Below, piece after piece: positions 17,848 to 25,853 of a DNA stretch of 64,000 nucleotides. Position 1 is the stretch's first letter. Every line of letters begins with the position of its first letter. A program made the translations under genes and the position numbers. Below the pieces are notes generated by a model. It saw nothing but the letters and a program-made list of their open reading frames with translations. It did no database searches and was not told where the DNA came from. The DNA comes from Micromonospora purpureochromogenes (GTDB taxonomy: Bacteria > Actinomycetota > Actinomycetes > Mycobacteriales > Micromonosporaceae). The stretch covers positions 2,046,001 through 2,110,000 of the forward strand of contig NZ_LT607410.1 in NCBI RefSeq assembly GCF_900091515.1. Reading direction: 5' to 3'.

Positions 17848-17876
17848 TGTCGTAAAGGAATTTTTCCTACTAGGGT
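17848..17876 (+). promoter_or_regulatory. Sugar ABC operon promoter with palindromic operator
   Basis: TGTCGT (17848-17853), 17-bp spacer, TAGGGT (17871-17876). Between the boxes is the palindrome AGGAA-TTT-TTCCT (17856-17868), well placed for a repressor to act. Similar AGGAAA/TTTCCT operators occur before sugar uptake genes in actinomycetes; which regulator binds here is unknown. Confidence 0.5.
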
Positions 17877-17920
17877 GCGGCAGAGAAGGTTACTGCCAGA
17901 CGGCGCGAGGGAGAAGTGGC

Positions 17921-19210
17921 GTGAACAGGTGGAAGCGGCTGGCTCCGGTCACCGCCGTCGTGGCCTCGGCCGCGATGGTGCTCGCCGGTTGCGGGGGCTC
18001 CGGCGACGACGAAGCGGCCGACAAGAGCAAGCTCACGGTCTGGATGATGGGCGAGGGCAGCGACGCCCAGACGAAGTTCCTCGACGGCGTCGAGACCGAG
18101 TTCCGGCAGAAGCACCCCGACACCGACGTGGTCGTCCAGTACATCCCCTGGCTGGAGGCGCCGAAGAAGTTCCAGGCGGCGCTCGCCGGCGGTGAGGGGC
18201 CGGACGTCACCGAGCTGGGCAACACCGAGACCCAGGGCTGGGCGGCCCAGGAGGCGCTCGCCGACGTCACCGGGAAGATGTCCGGCTGGGCGGAGAGCAA
18301 GGACATCCTGCCGGACCTGGTGAAGAACGCCCAGCTCGACGGCAAGCAGTACGGCGTCCCGTGGTACGCCGGCGTCCGCGCCATCTACTACCGCACCGAC
18401 TGGTTCGCCGAGGCCGGCGTGAAGACGCCGACGAACTGGGACGAGCTGGTCGCCGCCGCCAAGGCCGTGCAGGCCAAGAAGCCGGGCACCTACGGCATCG
18501 CGCTGCCGGGCAACTCCGAGCTGCCCTTCTACTCGTTCCTCTGGGGCGCCGGCGGCGAGATCGCCACCAACCAGGGCGGCAGCTGGAAGTCCGGCTACAC
18601 CACGCCGGAGGCGCAGAAGGCGGTCAAGTTCTGGACCGACCTGGTCACCGTGCACAAGGTCGCCCCGCCGGCCGCCGCCGGCTGGAACGAGATCGACGCC
18701 CGCACCCAGTTCGCCACCGGCAAGGCGGCGATGGCCTTCGGCGGTAGCTGGCAGGGCGGCGCCATCAAGAAGGACAACCCCGACATCGAGAAGGTCTGGG
18801 GCACCTTCCCGATCCCCGGCCCGGACGGCAAGCCGGCCCCGGCGTTCGCCGGCGGCTCCGACATCGCCCTCTGGAAGGACAGCAAGAAGCAGGACCTGGC
18901 GTGGGACTACCTCACCGTCCTGTTGAACAAGAAGAACGCGAAGGCCTTCGCCAGCAGCCTGAACTTCTTCCCGGTCTACTCCGACCAGGTCAGCGGCGGT
19001 GAGTACGCCAACGACAAGATCATGGCCGCGTTCGCCACCACCATGCAGAACACCAAGGTCACCCCGCTGACCCCGAAGTGGGTGGAGGTCAGCCGCACCA
19101 AGACGGTGACCCAGGCGATGAACAGCTCGGTGATGAAGGGTCAGAAGACGGTCGAGCAGGCCACCGCCGACGCCGCCGCCGAAATGGAAAGCATTCTCAA
19201 CGCGAAGTGA
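17921..19210 (+). CDS. Sugar ABC transporter substrate-binding lipoprotein
   Basis: A 429-residue family 1 extracellular solute-binding protein. Signal peptide with lipobox LAGC (cysteine 24) anchors it to the outer face of the membrane. The mature protein starts with KLTVWMMGEGSDAQ and includes the PWYAGVRAIYYRTDWFAEAG segment typical of oligosaccharide binders. The GTG at 17921 follows GGGAGAAG. Its stop overlaps the first permease gene. The sugar cannot be told from sequence. Confidence 0.92.
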   Translation: MNRWKRLAPVTAVVASAAMVLAGCGGSGDDEAADKSKLTVWMMGEGSDAQTKFLDGVETEFRQKHPDTDVVVQYIPWLEAPKKFQAALAGGEGPDVTELGNTETQGWAAQEALADVTGKMSGWAESKDILPDLVKNAQLDGKQYGVPWYAGVRAIYYRTDWFAEAGVKTPTNWDELVAAAKAVQAKKPGTYGIALPGNSELPFYSFLWGAGGEIATNQGGSWKSGYTTPEAQKAVKFWTDLVTVHKVAPPAAAGWNEIDARTQFATGKAAMAFGGSWQGGAIKKDNPDIEKVWGTFPIPGPDGKPAPAFAGGSDIALWKDSKKQDLAWDYLTVLLNKKNAKAFASSLNFFPVYSDQVSGGEYANDKIMAAFATTMQNTKVTPLTPKWVEVSRTKTVTQAMNSSVMKGQKTVEQATADAAAEMESILNAK

Positions 19211-20193
19211 GCACCCTGACCAAGTCCACCGGGACTGCCACCGTGCGGAAGACCTCCGCACGACGGCGGCCCCGCGTGGACCACCTGCCGTACCTGCTCC
19301 TGCTGCCCTGCCTGGTGGTCATCGGGGTGCTGCTGCTCTGGCCGCTCGGCCAGGTGGTGGCGATGTCGTTCTACAAGCTGGACAGCGTCCGGCAGCTGCG
19401 CGGCGACCGCGAGTGGCCGTGGGTGGGGCTGGGCAACTACACCCAGATCCTCGGCGACCCGTTCTTCCGTACGGTGCTGCGCAACACGGTGCTCTTCGCC
19501 GCCGCGAACGTGGTGCTGACGATGATCCTCGGCACCCTGGTCGGGCTGCTGCTCAACCGGCTCGGCCGGCGGATGGCCACCTTCGTGGCGAGCTGCGTCA
19601 TGCTCGCCTGGGCCACCCCGGCGCTGACCGGCACGATCGTCTGGAAGTGGATCTTCGACGACACCAGCGGGCTGGTCACCTGGCTGTTCAACAAGCTGCC
19701 CGACGGGCTGTCGACCACGCTCTTCGGCCGCAGCGACTGGACCGGGTACGGCTGGTTCAACTCCCCGCTGCTCTTCTTCGCCATCCTCACCCTGGTGGTG
19801 GTCTGGCACTCCTTCCCGTTCATCGCGGTGAGCGTGCTCGCCGGGCTCAAGAGCGTGCCGAGCGAGCTGCACGAGGCGGCCCGGGTCGACGGGGCCGGGC
19901 CGTGGAAGGTGTTCTGGAAGATCACCTTCCCGTTGCTGCGGCCGGTCTTCGGGATCCTGATCGTGCTCAGCACCATCTGGGACTTCAAGGTCTTCACCCA
20001 GCAGTTCGTGCTGGCCGGCGGCACCCAGGACCGGCCGACGTTCATGCTCTCCATCTACTCGTACGCCGAGGCCTTCTCGCCGCCGCCCAAGTACGGCGTG
20101 GGCTCCGCGATCGCGGTCATCCTCACCCTGATCCTGCTGGTGGTGACCGGTCTCTACGTCCGCATGGTGCTCAAGCAGGGGGAGGACGCGTGA
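19207..20193 (+). CDS. Sugar ABC transporter permease (MalF/UgpA type)
   Basis: A 328-residue inner-membrane permease with about six membrane segments. The ATPase-contacting EAA loop reads EAARVDGAGPWKVFWKITFPLL, near residue 220. GTG start overlaps the stop of the binding protein gene (GTGA), and the stop overlaps the next permease. Upstream in-frame sequence is the shadow of the previous gene. Confidence 0.92.
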   Translation: MSTLTKSTGTATVRKTSARRRPRVDHLPYLLLLPCLVVIGVLLLWPLGQVVAMSFYKLDSVRQLRGDREWPWVGLGNYTQILGDPFFRTVLRNTVLFAAANVVLTMILGTLVGLLLNRLGRRMATFVASCVMLAWATPALTGTIVWKWIFDDTSGLVTWLFNKLPDGLSTTLFGRSDWTGYGWFNSPLLFFAILTLVVVWHSFPFIAVSVLAGLKSVPSELHEAARVDGAGPWKVFWKITFPLLRPVFGILIVLSTIWDFKVFTQQFVLAGGTQDRPTFMLSIYSYAEAFSPPPKYGVGSAIAVILTLILLVVTGLYVRMVLKQGEDA

Positions 20194-21038
20194 GGCGCGG
20201 CGCGGTGGTGAAGCGGGTCGCCCTCAACGGCGCGGGCCTGCTGGTGGCGCTCTTCGCGGCCTTCCCCGTCTACTGGATGGTCGCCACGTCACTGAAGCCG
20301 AACCGGGAGATCTTCTCGTCGACGCCCCGGCCGGTGCCGGCCGAACCGACCCTGGACCACTACCGGGAGATCCTCACCGGCAACCTGATCCCGGGCGTGA
20401 CGTTCGCCGACTTCTTCCTCAACAGCGCCCTGGTGGCGGTGAGCACGGTGCTGCTCAGCGGCCTGGTCGCGCTGCTCGCGGCCACCGCGGTGGCCCGGTT
20501 CCGGTTCACCCTCCGGACCAGCTTCCTGATCATGCTGCTGGTGGTGCAGATGATCCCGCTGGAGGCGCTGGTCATCCCGCTGTTCCTGATGATCCAGCGG
20601 CTCGGGCTCTACAACACCCTGCCCAGCCTGATCCTGACCTACCTCGGCTTCTCGCTGCCGTTCGCGGTCTGGATGCTGCGCGGCTTCGTTGCCGCGGTGC
20701 CCAAGGAACTGGAGGAGGCCGCGGCGATCGACGGGGCCAGCCGAGCCCAGATCTTCCGTCGGATCCTCTTCCCGCTGGTGGCGCCGGGCCTGGTCGCCAC
20801 CAGCATCTTCTCCTTCATCACCGCCTGGAACGAGCTGATCTTCGCGTTGACCTTCGTCAACGACCAGGACCGGTACACCCTGCCGGTGGCGATGACCTTC
20901 TTCTTCGGCCGGGACGACACCGCGTGGGGGTCGGTGATGGCCGCCTCGACGCTGTTCACCCTGCCGGTGGTCGTCTTCTTCCTGCTGGTGCAGCGCCGGA
21001 TGGTCTCCGGACTGGTCGCCGGCGCCGTCAAGGGCTGA
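20190..21038 (+). CDS. Sugar ABC transporter permease (MalG/UgpE type)
   Basis: A 282-residue permease partner with about six membrane segments and the EAA loop EEAAAIDGASRAQIFRRILFPL. GTG 20190 overlaps the previous stop and is preceded by GGGGGAGG; a GTG at 20208 is an alternative. No ATPase gene follows, so the complex probably uses a shared ATPase encoded elsewhere, as MsiK does for several importers in Streptomyces (inference). Confidence 0.92.
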   Translation: MRRGAVVKRVALNGAGLLVALFAAFPVYWMVATSLKPNREIFSSTPRPVPAEPTLDHYREILTGNLIPGVTFADFFLNSALVAVSTVLLSGLVALLAATAVARFRFTLRTSFLIMLLVVQMIPLEALVIPLFLMIQRLGLYNTLPSLILTYLGFSLPFAVWMLRGFVAAVPKELEEAAAIDGASRAQIFRRILFPLVAPGLVATSIFSFITAWNELIFALTFVNDQDRYTLPVAMTFFFGRDDTAWGSVMAASTLFTLPVVVFFLLVQRRMVSGLVAGAVKG

Positions 21039-21081
21039 GCCGCCCGTCGAGGGCTGAGCCGCGCCGTCGAGGGCTGAGCCG
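21025..21081 (+). repeat. Reiterated 3' end of the permease gene
   Basis: The 18-bp sequence CCGTCRAGGGCTGAGCCG, containing the permease stop codon, is at 21025-21042, 21044-21061 and 21064-21081. The second and third copies are identical; the first has A where they have G. Spacing is 19 and 20 bp. Confidence 0.85.
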
Positions 21082-21134
21082 ACGGCGGATCGGCGGGTGC
21101 CCCGGACCCGGCGCCCACGGCTAGGCTCTGCGCC

Positions 21135-21779
21135 ATGACGGGCAGGCTGGCGGCGGTGAACCTCGGCATGGTGACCGAGGCGGAGTGGGCGGGCGACGCG
21201 AGCGGCCGCACCGGCATCGACAAACGACCGGTCGACGGTCCGGTGCTGCTGCGCGCCGACGGGGTGGCCGGGGACTTCATCGGCGAGCGGGCCCACCACG
21301 GCGGCCCCGACCAGGCGGTCTACGCGTACGCGGGGGAGGACGCCGAGTGGTGGTCGGCTGAGCTGGGGCGCACCCTCCCGCCCGGCGGGTTCGGCGAGAA
21401 CCTGACCACCTCGGCGGTGGACGTGACCGGGGCGGTCATCGGCGAGCTGTGGGCGATCGGCTCGGCGGTGCTCCAGGTGACCAAGCCGCGTACCCCCTGC
21501 ACCACCTTCGCCGGGTTCTGGGACGTACCCGACCTGATCAAGCGGTTCACGGTGCGGGCGGCGCCCGGGGCGTACCTGCGGGTGCTGCGCGAGGGCGAGG
21601 TCGGCGCGGGCGACCCGGTCGAGGTGGTGGACCGGCCGGCGCACGGGGTCACCATCGGTGAGGTGTTCCGGGCGATGAACCTCGAACCGGAGCTGCTGCC
21701 CCGGCTGCTGGACGCCGCCGAGCTGCCGGCGCCGGTCATGGAGAAGGTCCGTCGCCGGGTGGCCGGCAGCCGCGCCTGA
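21135..21779 (+). CDS. MOSC domain-containing protein (YiiM-like)
   Basis: A 214-residue MOSC protein. MOSC domains handle sulfur or molybdenum cofactor. The conserved stretches GDFIGERAHHGGPDQAVYAYA and GGFGENLTT and the conserved cysteine in KPRTPCTTFAGFW are present, followed by a YiiM-type C-terminal helical tail. YiiM reduces N-hydroxylated substrates in E. coli; the same activity here is inference. TAGGCT (21122-21127) is 7 nt before the ATG, implying a leaderless mRNA. Confidence 0.88.
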   Translation: MTGRLAAVNLGMVTEAEWAGDASGRTGIDKRPVDGPVLLRADGVAGDFIGERAHHGGPDQAVYAYAGEDAEWWSAELGRTLPPGGFGENLTTSAVDVTGAVIGELWAIGSAVLQVTKPRTPCTTFAGFWDVPDLIKRFTVRAAPGAYLRVLREGEVGAGDPVEVVDRPAHGVTIGEVFRAMNLEPELLPRLLDAAELPAPVMEKVRRRVAGSRA

Positions 21780-21854
21780 CCCGGCGGGACTTCGGGTCGC
21801 GCGACGCCGGTAGGCCGGCGCCCGCGTCGGGCCGCAGGGTGCCGGCGACCGGGG

Positions 21855-22712
21855 TCACCCCTCGGCGAAGACCTCCGCCAGCACCTGGCCGTCGGCCGGG
21901 CGGCCGTCGGAGACCTTGGCCCAGGTGCCGGCCTCGGCGGTCCACTCCAGGCCGGCGAAGCGGACCCGCTTCACCCCGTGGTCGGGTGCGTGGGACACCA
22001 GCCAGTGGGCGTACCGCCAGCCGTCGCGACCGTCGGCCGCGGGCACGGTGAGCCCGGTCAGCGCGGCCACCGTGCCGGTGCCCGGCAGCCCCCAGTCCAG
22101 GGTCAGGCCGCGGGTCAGCGCCGCCGCGGCCGCCTCACCCCGCATGACCGGCGTCCGGCTCACCGTGCAGGCCACCGCGCCGGTCGCCTCGCCGAGCAGG
22201 GCGCGGGTCAGCACCTCGGACTCGTCCGCCCACTTCTGGTACGCCGTCGGGAAGGCCGACCGCTGGACCGCCTGGGCCGCGTCGGTGACCCGCATCTCCT
22301 CCCAGCCGCGCACCTTCTTCAGCGCGGCGTAGAAGCGGTTGGCCGCGTACCGCTGGTCGCGGATCTGCTGCGGGGTGCCCCAGCCCTGGCTCGGCCGCTG
22401 CTGGAACAGGCCGATCGAGTCCCGGTCGCCGCCGGAGAGGTTGCGCAGGCCCGACTCCTGGTACGCGGTGGCCAGCGCGACCACCACCGCCCGCTCGGGC
22501 ATCTGCCGCTGGATACCGATCGCCGCGATCGTCGCCGCGTTCGCCATCTGGTCGGCGTCGAGGAGCACCGTGCCGTCGGCCTGGACGGTGCAGGTGCGGC
22601 TGGCGACGGGGAGCCGGAGCTCGCCGCCGAGCTGACGGACGACGACCCAGACCCCGAGAAGAGCGACGACCGCGAACACGACACCGACTGCGGCAATTGC
22701 CCGAGTTCGCAC
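21855..22712 (-). CDS. Membrane-anchored lysozyme/transglycosylase-like protein
   Basis: A 285-residue protein with one N-terminal membrane segment (AIAAVGVVFAVVALLGVWVVV) and an extracytoplasmic part resembling the lytic transglycosylase fold: ALATAYQESGLRNL carries the expected catalytic glutamate, followed by GGDRDSIGLFQQRPSQGWG. The C-terminal third matches nothing I know. The GTG at 22712 has a perfect AGGAGG (22723-22718) 5 nt upstream, better than the ATG at 22736. Peptidoglycan cleavage is inferred from the fold. No gene lies between it and the hydratase gene. Confidence 0.75.
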   Translation of the reverse strand: MRTRAIAAVGVVFAVVALLGVWVVVRQLGGELRLPVASRTCTVQADGTVLLDADQMANAATIAAIGIQRQMPERAVVVALATAYQESGLRNLSGGDRDSIGLFQQRPSQGWGTPQQIRDQRYAANRFYAALKKVRGWEEMRVTDAAQAVQRSAFPTAYQKWADESEVLTRALLGEATGAVACTVSRTPVMRGEAAAAALTRGLTLDWGLPGTGTVAALTGLTVPAADGRDGWRYAHWLVSHAPDHGVKRVRFAGLEWTAEAGTWAKVSDGRPADGQVLAEVFAEG

Positions 22713-22825
22713 CCGCACCTCCTGTTTCACGGTCATCCCCAGCGTACGTGCCCGAAAAGGCGAGCCGGGTCGGCCGACCGGTTCACATTTTCGGGAGCAA
22801 AGGAACGAAGCACCTCGAACCGGTG

Positions 22826-23635
22826 CTACCGCGCCCCGTCTGCCGGACCACCGTCCAGAGCGGCCACCCATCGAGCCGATCGCTTCTCGCGGAAGGCGAG
22901 CACGCCCTCGCGGCCCTCGTCGGAGAGGAAGTAGCCGGTGGAGAGGGCGGACAGCTCGGCGATCTCGCCGCGCAGGTCGGTGGGGGCCGGGCGGCGCAGC
23001 AGCCCCTTCGCCCCGGCCAGTGCCCCCGGCGCGCCGCGCACCAGCGAGGCGCAGTAGCGCTCCACCGCCGCGTCCAGCCCGTCCGCCGGCACCGCCGCGG
23101 TCACCAGGCCGATCTCGGCGGCCCGCCGGCCGTCGAAGGTGTCCCCGGTCAGGTACAGCTCGGCCGCCGCGCGCGGGTGCAGCCGGGGCAGCACCGTGGC
23201 GGAGATGACCGCCGGGATCACCCCGATCCGCACCTCGGTGAAGGCGAACGTCGCCTCCTCGGCGCAGACCGCCAGGTCGGCCGCCGCGATCAGGCCCAAC
23301 CCGCCGGCCCGCGCCGGCCCGGCCACCTTCGCCAGCACCGGCTTCGGGCACTCCCAGACCGCCGCCAGCACGTCGCCGAGCATCCCGGCCGGCACGCTCC
23401 CGCTGGCGTACGCGGCGGCCGTCTCCTTCAGGTCCGCGCCGGAGCAGAAGACCGGCCCGGTGTGGTCCAGCACGATCACCCGTACGGCGTCGTCGGCGAC
23501 CGCCGCGGCGATCCCGGCCAGCAGCTCCGTCATCAGGGGCGTGGAGAGCGCGTTGCGGTTGTGCGGGCTGTCCAGGGTGAGGGTGGTCACCCCGCGGGCC
23601 GTGGCGACCCGCACGAGGCGGTCGGGAGAGGTCAT
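22826..23635 (-). CDS. Enoyl-CoA hydratase/isomerase family protein
   Basis: A 269-residue crotonase. It has the NRNALSTPLM segment, the oxyanion-hole loops (SGADLKE and AGPARAGGLGLIAAADLAV) and FTEVRIGVIPAVIS, where the second catalytic position holds a valine-isoleucine context, not the classical glutamate pair, so the precise reaction is uncertain. The ATG is 7 nt after TAGTGT (23648-23643 on the minus strand). It faces hemW with only 19 bp between the start codons. Confidence 0.88.
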   Translation of the reverse strand: MTSPDRLVRVATARGVTTLTLDSPHNRNALSTPLMTELLAGIAAAVADDAVRVIVLDHTGPVFCSGADLKETAAAYASGSVPAGMLGDVLAAVWECPKPVLAKVAGPARAGGLGLIAAADLAVCAEEATFAFTEVRIGVIPAVISATVLPRLHPRAAAELYLTGDTFDGRRAAEIGLVTAAVPADGLDAAVERYCASLVRGAPGALAGAKGLLRRPAPTDLRGEIAELSALSTGYFLSDEGREGVLAFREKRSARWVAALDGGPADGAR

Positions 23636-23641
23636 GCCGGG

Positions 23642-23648
23642 CACACTA
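23642..23648. promoter_or_regulatory. Shared -10 element of two divergent leaderless promoters
   Basis: On the minus strand TAGTGT (23648-23643) stands 7 nt before the hydratase ATG. On the plus strand CACACT (23642-23647) stands 7 nt before the hemW ATG. Both -10 hexamers therefore use the same base pairs, so the two promoters should exclude one another. The plus-strand box is the weaker match. Confidence 0.45.
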
Positions 23649-23654
23649 GTGGCC

Positions 23655-24878
23655 ATGCCCGGCGTCCTTCCAGAAGGCGAGACCGTCCCCGTCGATGGGT
23701 CGCTGCCCGCCACCGCCCTGAGCGCGGTCGGCGCGCGCGGCTTCGGCGTGTACGTCCACGTGCCGTTCTGTGCCAGCCGCTGTGGCTACTGCGACTTCAA
23801 CACCTACACGGCCGCCGAACTCGGCGGCGGCGCCGACCGGGAGTCGTACGCCGACACCGTGCTGGCCGAGCTGGCGCTGGCGGCCCGGGTCCTCGGCGAC
23901 ACCCCGCCGCCCCGGGTGGACACCGTCTTCGTCGGCGGTGGCACGCCGACCCTGCTCCCCGCCGACGACCTGGCCCGCATCCTGGACGGCATCGACCGCA
24001 CCTGGGGGCTGGCCGCCGACGCCGAGGTGACCACCGAGGCCAACCCCGAGTCGGTCACCCCGCAGTCGCTGCGCACCCTGCGCGCGGCCGGCTACACCCG
24101 GATCTCCCTGGGCATGCAGTCCGCCGCGCCCGGGGTGCTGGCGATCCTCGATCGCCGGCACAGCGCCGGCCGGGCGGTCGCCGCCGCGCTGGAGGCCCGC
24201 GACGCCGGGTTCGACCACGTCAACCTGGACCTGATCTACGGCACGCCGGGGGAGAGCACGGCGGACTTCGCCGCCAGCCTCGACCAGGTGGTCGCCGCCG
24301 GGGTGGACCACGTCAGCGCGTACGCCCTGATCGTGGAGGACGGCACCCGACTCGCCGCCCGGATGCGGCGCGGCGAGCTGCCGTACCCGTCGGACGACGT
24401 GGCGGCGGACCGGTACCTGGCCGCGGAGGCCGTCCTCGACGCGGCCGGCTTCTCCTGGTACGAGGTCTCCAACTGGGCCCGCTCCGAGGCGGCCCGGTGC
24501 CGGCACAACCTGCTCTACTGGACCGGCGCGGACTGGTGGGGCCTCGGCCCGGGGGCGCACAGCCACGTCGGCGGGGTGCGCTGGTGGAACGTCAAGCACC
24601 CCACGGCGTACGCGAAGCGCCTGGCCGCCGGGGAGTCGCCCGGCCTGGCCCGGGAGGTGCTGACCGCCGGCGAGGCGCACATGGAGGACGTCATGCTCCG
24701 GCTGCGGCTCGCCTCCGGCCTGCCGCTGGATGCCCTCGACCCGGCGGGTCGGGCGGGTGCCGAGCGGGCGCTGGCCGACGGCCTGCTGGACCCGGCGGGG
24801 CACGCGGCGGGGCGGGCGGTGCTCACCCTGCGCGGGCGGCTGCTGGCCGACGCCGTGGTCCGCGACCTGCTGCCCTGA
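23655..24878 (+). CDS. hemW: HemW-like radical SAM protein (heme chaperone)
   Basis: A 407-residue protein of the HemN/HemW family. The radical SAM cluster motif CASRCGYCDF (CxxxCxxC followed by F) is typical, with GGGTPTLL and NPES downstream, and a C-terminal HemN domain. It lacks the N-terminal extension of oxygen-independent coproporphyrinogen oxidase HemN, and its place just before hrcA-dnaJ is where HemW sits in Gram-positive genomes. HemW inserts heme into acceptor proteins. ATG at 23655 supported by the 23642-23647 hexamer. Confidence 0.9.
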   Translation: MPGVLPEGETVPVDGSLPATALSAVGARGFGVYVHVPFCASRCGYCDFNTYTAAELGGGADRESYADTVLAELALAARVLGDTPPPRVDTVFVGGGTPTLLPADDLARILDGIDRTWGLAADAEVTTEANPESVTPQSLRTLRAAGYTRISLGMQSAAPGVLAILDRRHSAGRAVAAALEARDAGFDHVNLDLIYGTPGESTADFAASLDQVVAAGVDHVSAYALIVEDGTRLAARMRRGELPYPSDDVAADRYLAAEAVLDAAGFSWYEVSNWARSEAARCRHNLLYWTGADWWGLGPGAHSHVGGVRWWNVKHPTAYAKRLAAGESPGLAREVLTAGEAHMEDVMLRLRLASGLPLDALDPAGRAGAERALADGLLDPAGHAAGRAVLTLRGRLLADAVVRDLLP

Positions 24879-24888
24879 TCCCGCGCGG

Positions 24889-24916
24889 CCCGGCCGGCCC
24901 GGCTGGGCCGGCCGGG
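24889..24916. terminator. Bidirectional hairpin terminator
   Basis: A perfect 12-bp GC stem (24889-24900 with 24905-24916) with a GGCT loop between the convergent hemW and DUF4870 genes. Confidence 0.75.
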
Positions 24917-24921
24917 ACCGG

Positions 24922-25620
24922 TCACTTCTTGAAGGCGTAGCTCGCCGGGTAGCGGTAGACCACACCCTCGGTGGCCTTCACCCCGCCGATGATGCCGAAG
25001 ATGATCGGCACCAGGGCGGTCAGGATCGGGATGAAGAAGAGCACCCCACAGGTGACGATGGCCAGGACGAAGCCGATGACGTTGGCGATCGCCCAGGTGA
25101 TCTGGAAGTTCAGCGAGGCCGTGGCGTGCGCCCGCACGGTGGGCGACTGCTGGCCCTTGGCGGAGAGCGCGATCAGCGGCGCCACCCAGCCGAGCAGGCT
25201 GCCGCCGACGATCACGCCGACCGGGCCGCCGAAGTGCGCGACCAGCGACCAGGTCTTGTCGTCGTCGGTGGCGTAGCCGGCGCCCGGGGCGCCGTACCCG
25301 CCGCCGGGAGCGCCGTACCCGCCGCCGGGAGCGCCGTACCCGCCGCCGGGAGCGCCGTACCCGCCGCCGGGAGCGCCGTACCCGCCGGCGGTCGGATAGC
25401 CGACGCCCGGCGCGGAGTAGCCGCCCGGCGGTGGGTAGCCGCCCGACGGCGGTTGGTCACCGGTGGGTGGTGGATAGCCACCGGGCGGGGGATAGCCGCC
25501 CGCCCCGGGTGCCCCGGACAGTGGTGCGGTGGGCGGCTCGTACGACGAGCCGGAGGGGGCGGTCGGGTCCGGGCGGTCGCCGGGGTCCCCCGCTCCGGGA
25601 GGGCGAGGTGGTTCAGTCAT
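24922..25620 (-). CDS. DUF4870 domain membrane protein with GYGAPGG repeats
   Basis: A 232-residue protein. Residues 1-120 are a proline/glycine/tyrosine-rich cytosolic tail ending in five tandem heptads GYGAPGG; residues 125-225 form the DUF4870 membrane domain (about three segments, with AHFGGPVGVIVGGSLLGWVAPLIAL and the FQITWAIAN helix). TACCGT precedes the ATG by 7 nt on the minus strand. Function unknown; such low-complexity tails may drive clustering (inference). Confidence 0.85.
   Translation of the reverse strand: MTEPPRPPGAGDPGDRPDPTAPSGSSYEPPTAPLSGAPGAGGYPPPGGYPPPTGDQPPSGGYPPPGGYSAPGVGYPTAGGYGAPGGGYGAPGGGYGAPGGGYGAPGGGYGAPGAGYATDDDKTWSLVAHFGGPVGVIVGGSLLGWVAPLIALSAKGQQSPTVRAHATASLNFQITWAIANVIGFVLAIVTCGVLFFIPILTALVPIIFGIIGGVKATEGVVYRYPASYAFKK
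25289..25393 (-). repeat. In-frame 21-bp tandem repeat
   Basis: Four exact 21-bp copies (25289-25309, 25310-25330, 25331-25351, 25352-25372) and a fifth partial copy to about 25388. The unit is a multiple of three, so copy-number change by slippage keeps the frame of the GYGAPGG heptads. Confidence 0.9.
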
Positions 25621-25769
25621 GGACGTCACGGTAGGGGTTGCCGGCAAGCCCTCACCAGAGCGACACCGCCCCGGATGTCCGGATGATCGGCCCTGGCGCG
25701 CCGTCCGGGTGGCGGGGCGCACCCGTGGTCCGTCGCTGATCATCGCGTCAGCGGGGACGCCGACGTAGA

Positions 25770-25796
25770 CTGGCACTCGCTACAGTCGAGTGCCAG
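25770..25796 (+). promoter_or_regulatory. CIRCE operator of hrcA-dnaJ
   Basis: CTGGCACTC (25770-25778), 9-bp spacer, GAGTGCCAG (25788-25796): a perfect 9-9-9 inverted repeat matching the CIRCE consensus TTAGCACTC-N9-GAGTGCTAA in its core. TAGACT at 25766-25771 is a possible overlapping -10. HrcA from the gene 58 bp downstream is the known binder of CIRCE. Confidence 0.93.
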
Positions 25797-25853
25797 TGCG
25801 CTCGCCCGGGCGCCTCAGTCGCTCCGGGCCGACGTGCGTCAGGAGGTGGGGAG

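Noticed and set aside
25289..25393. Regular repeats suggesting a CRISPR array
   Set aside because: There are no spacers; units abut and encode an in-frame heptad.
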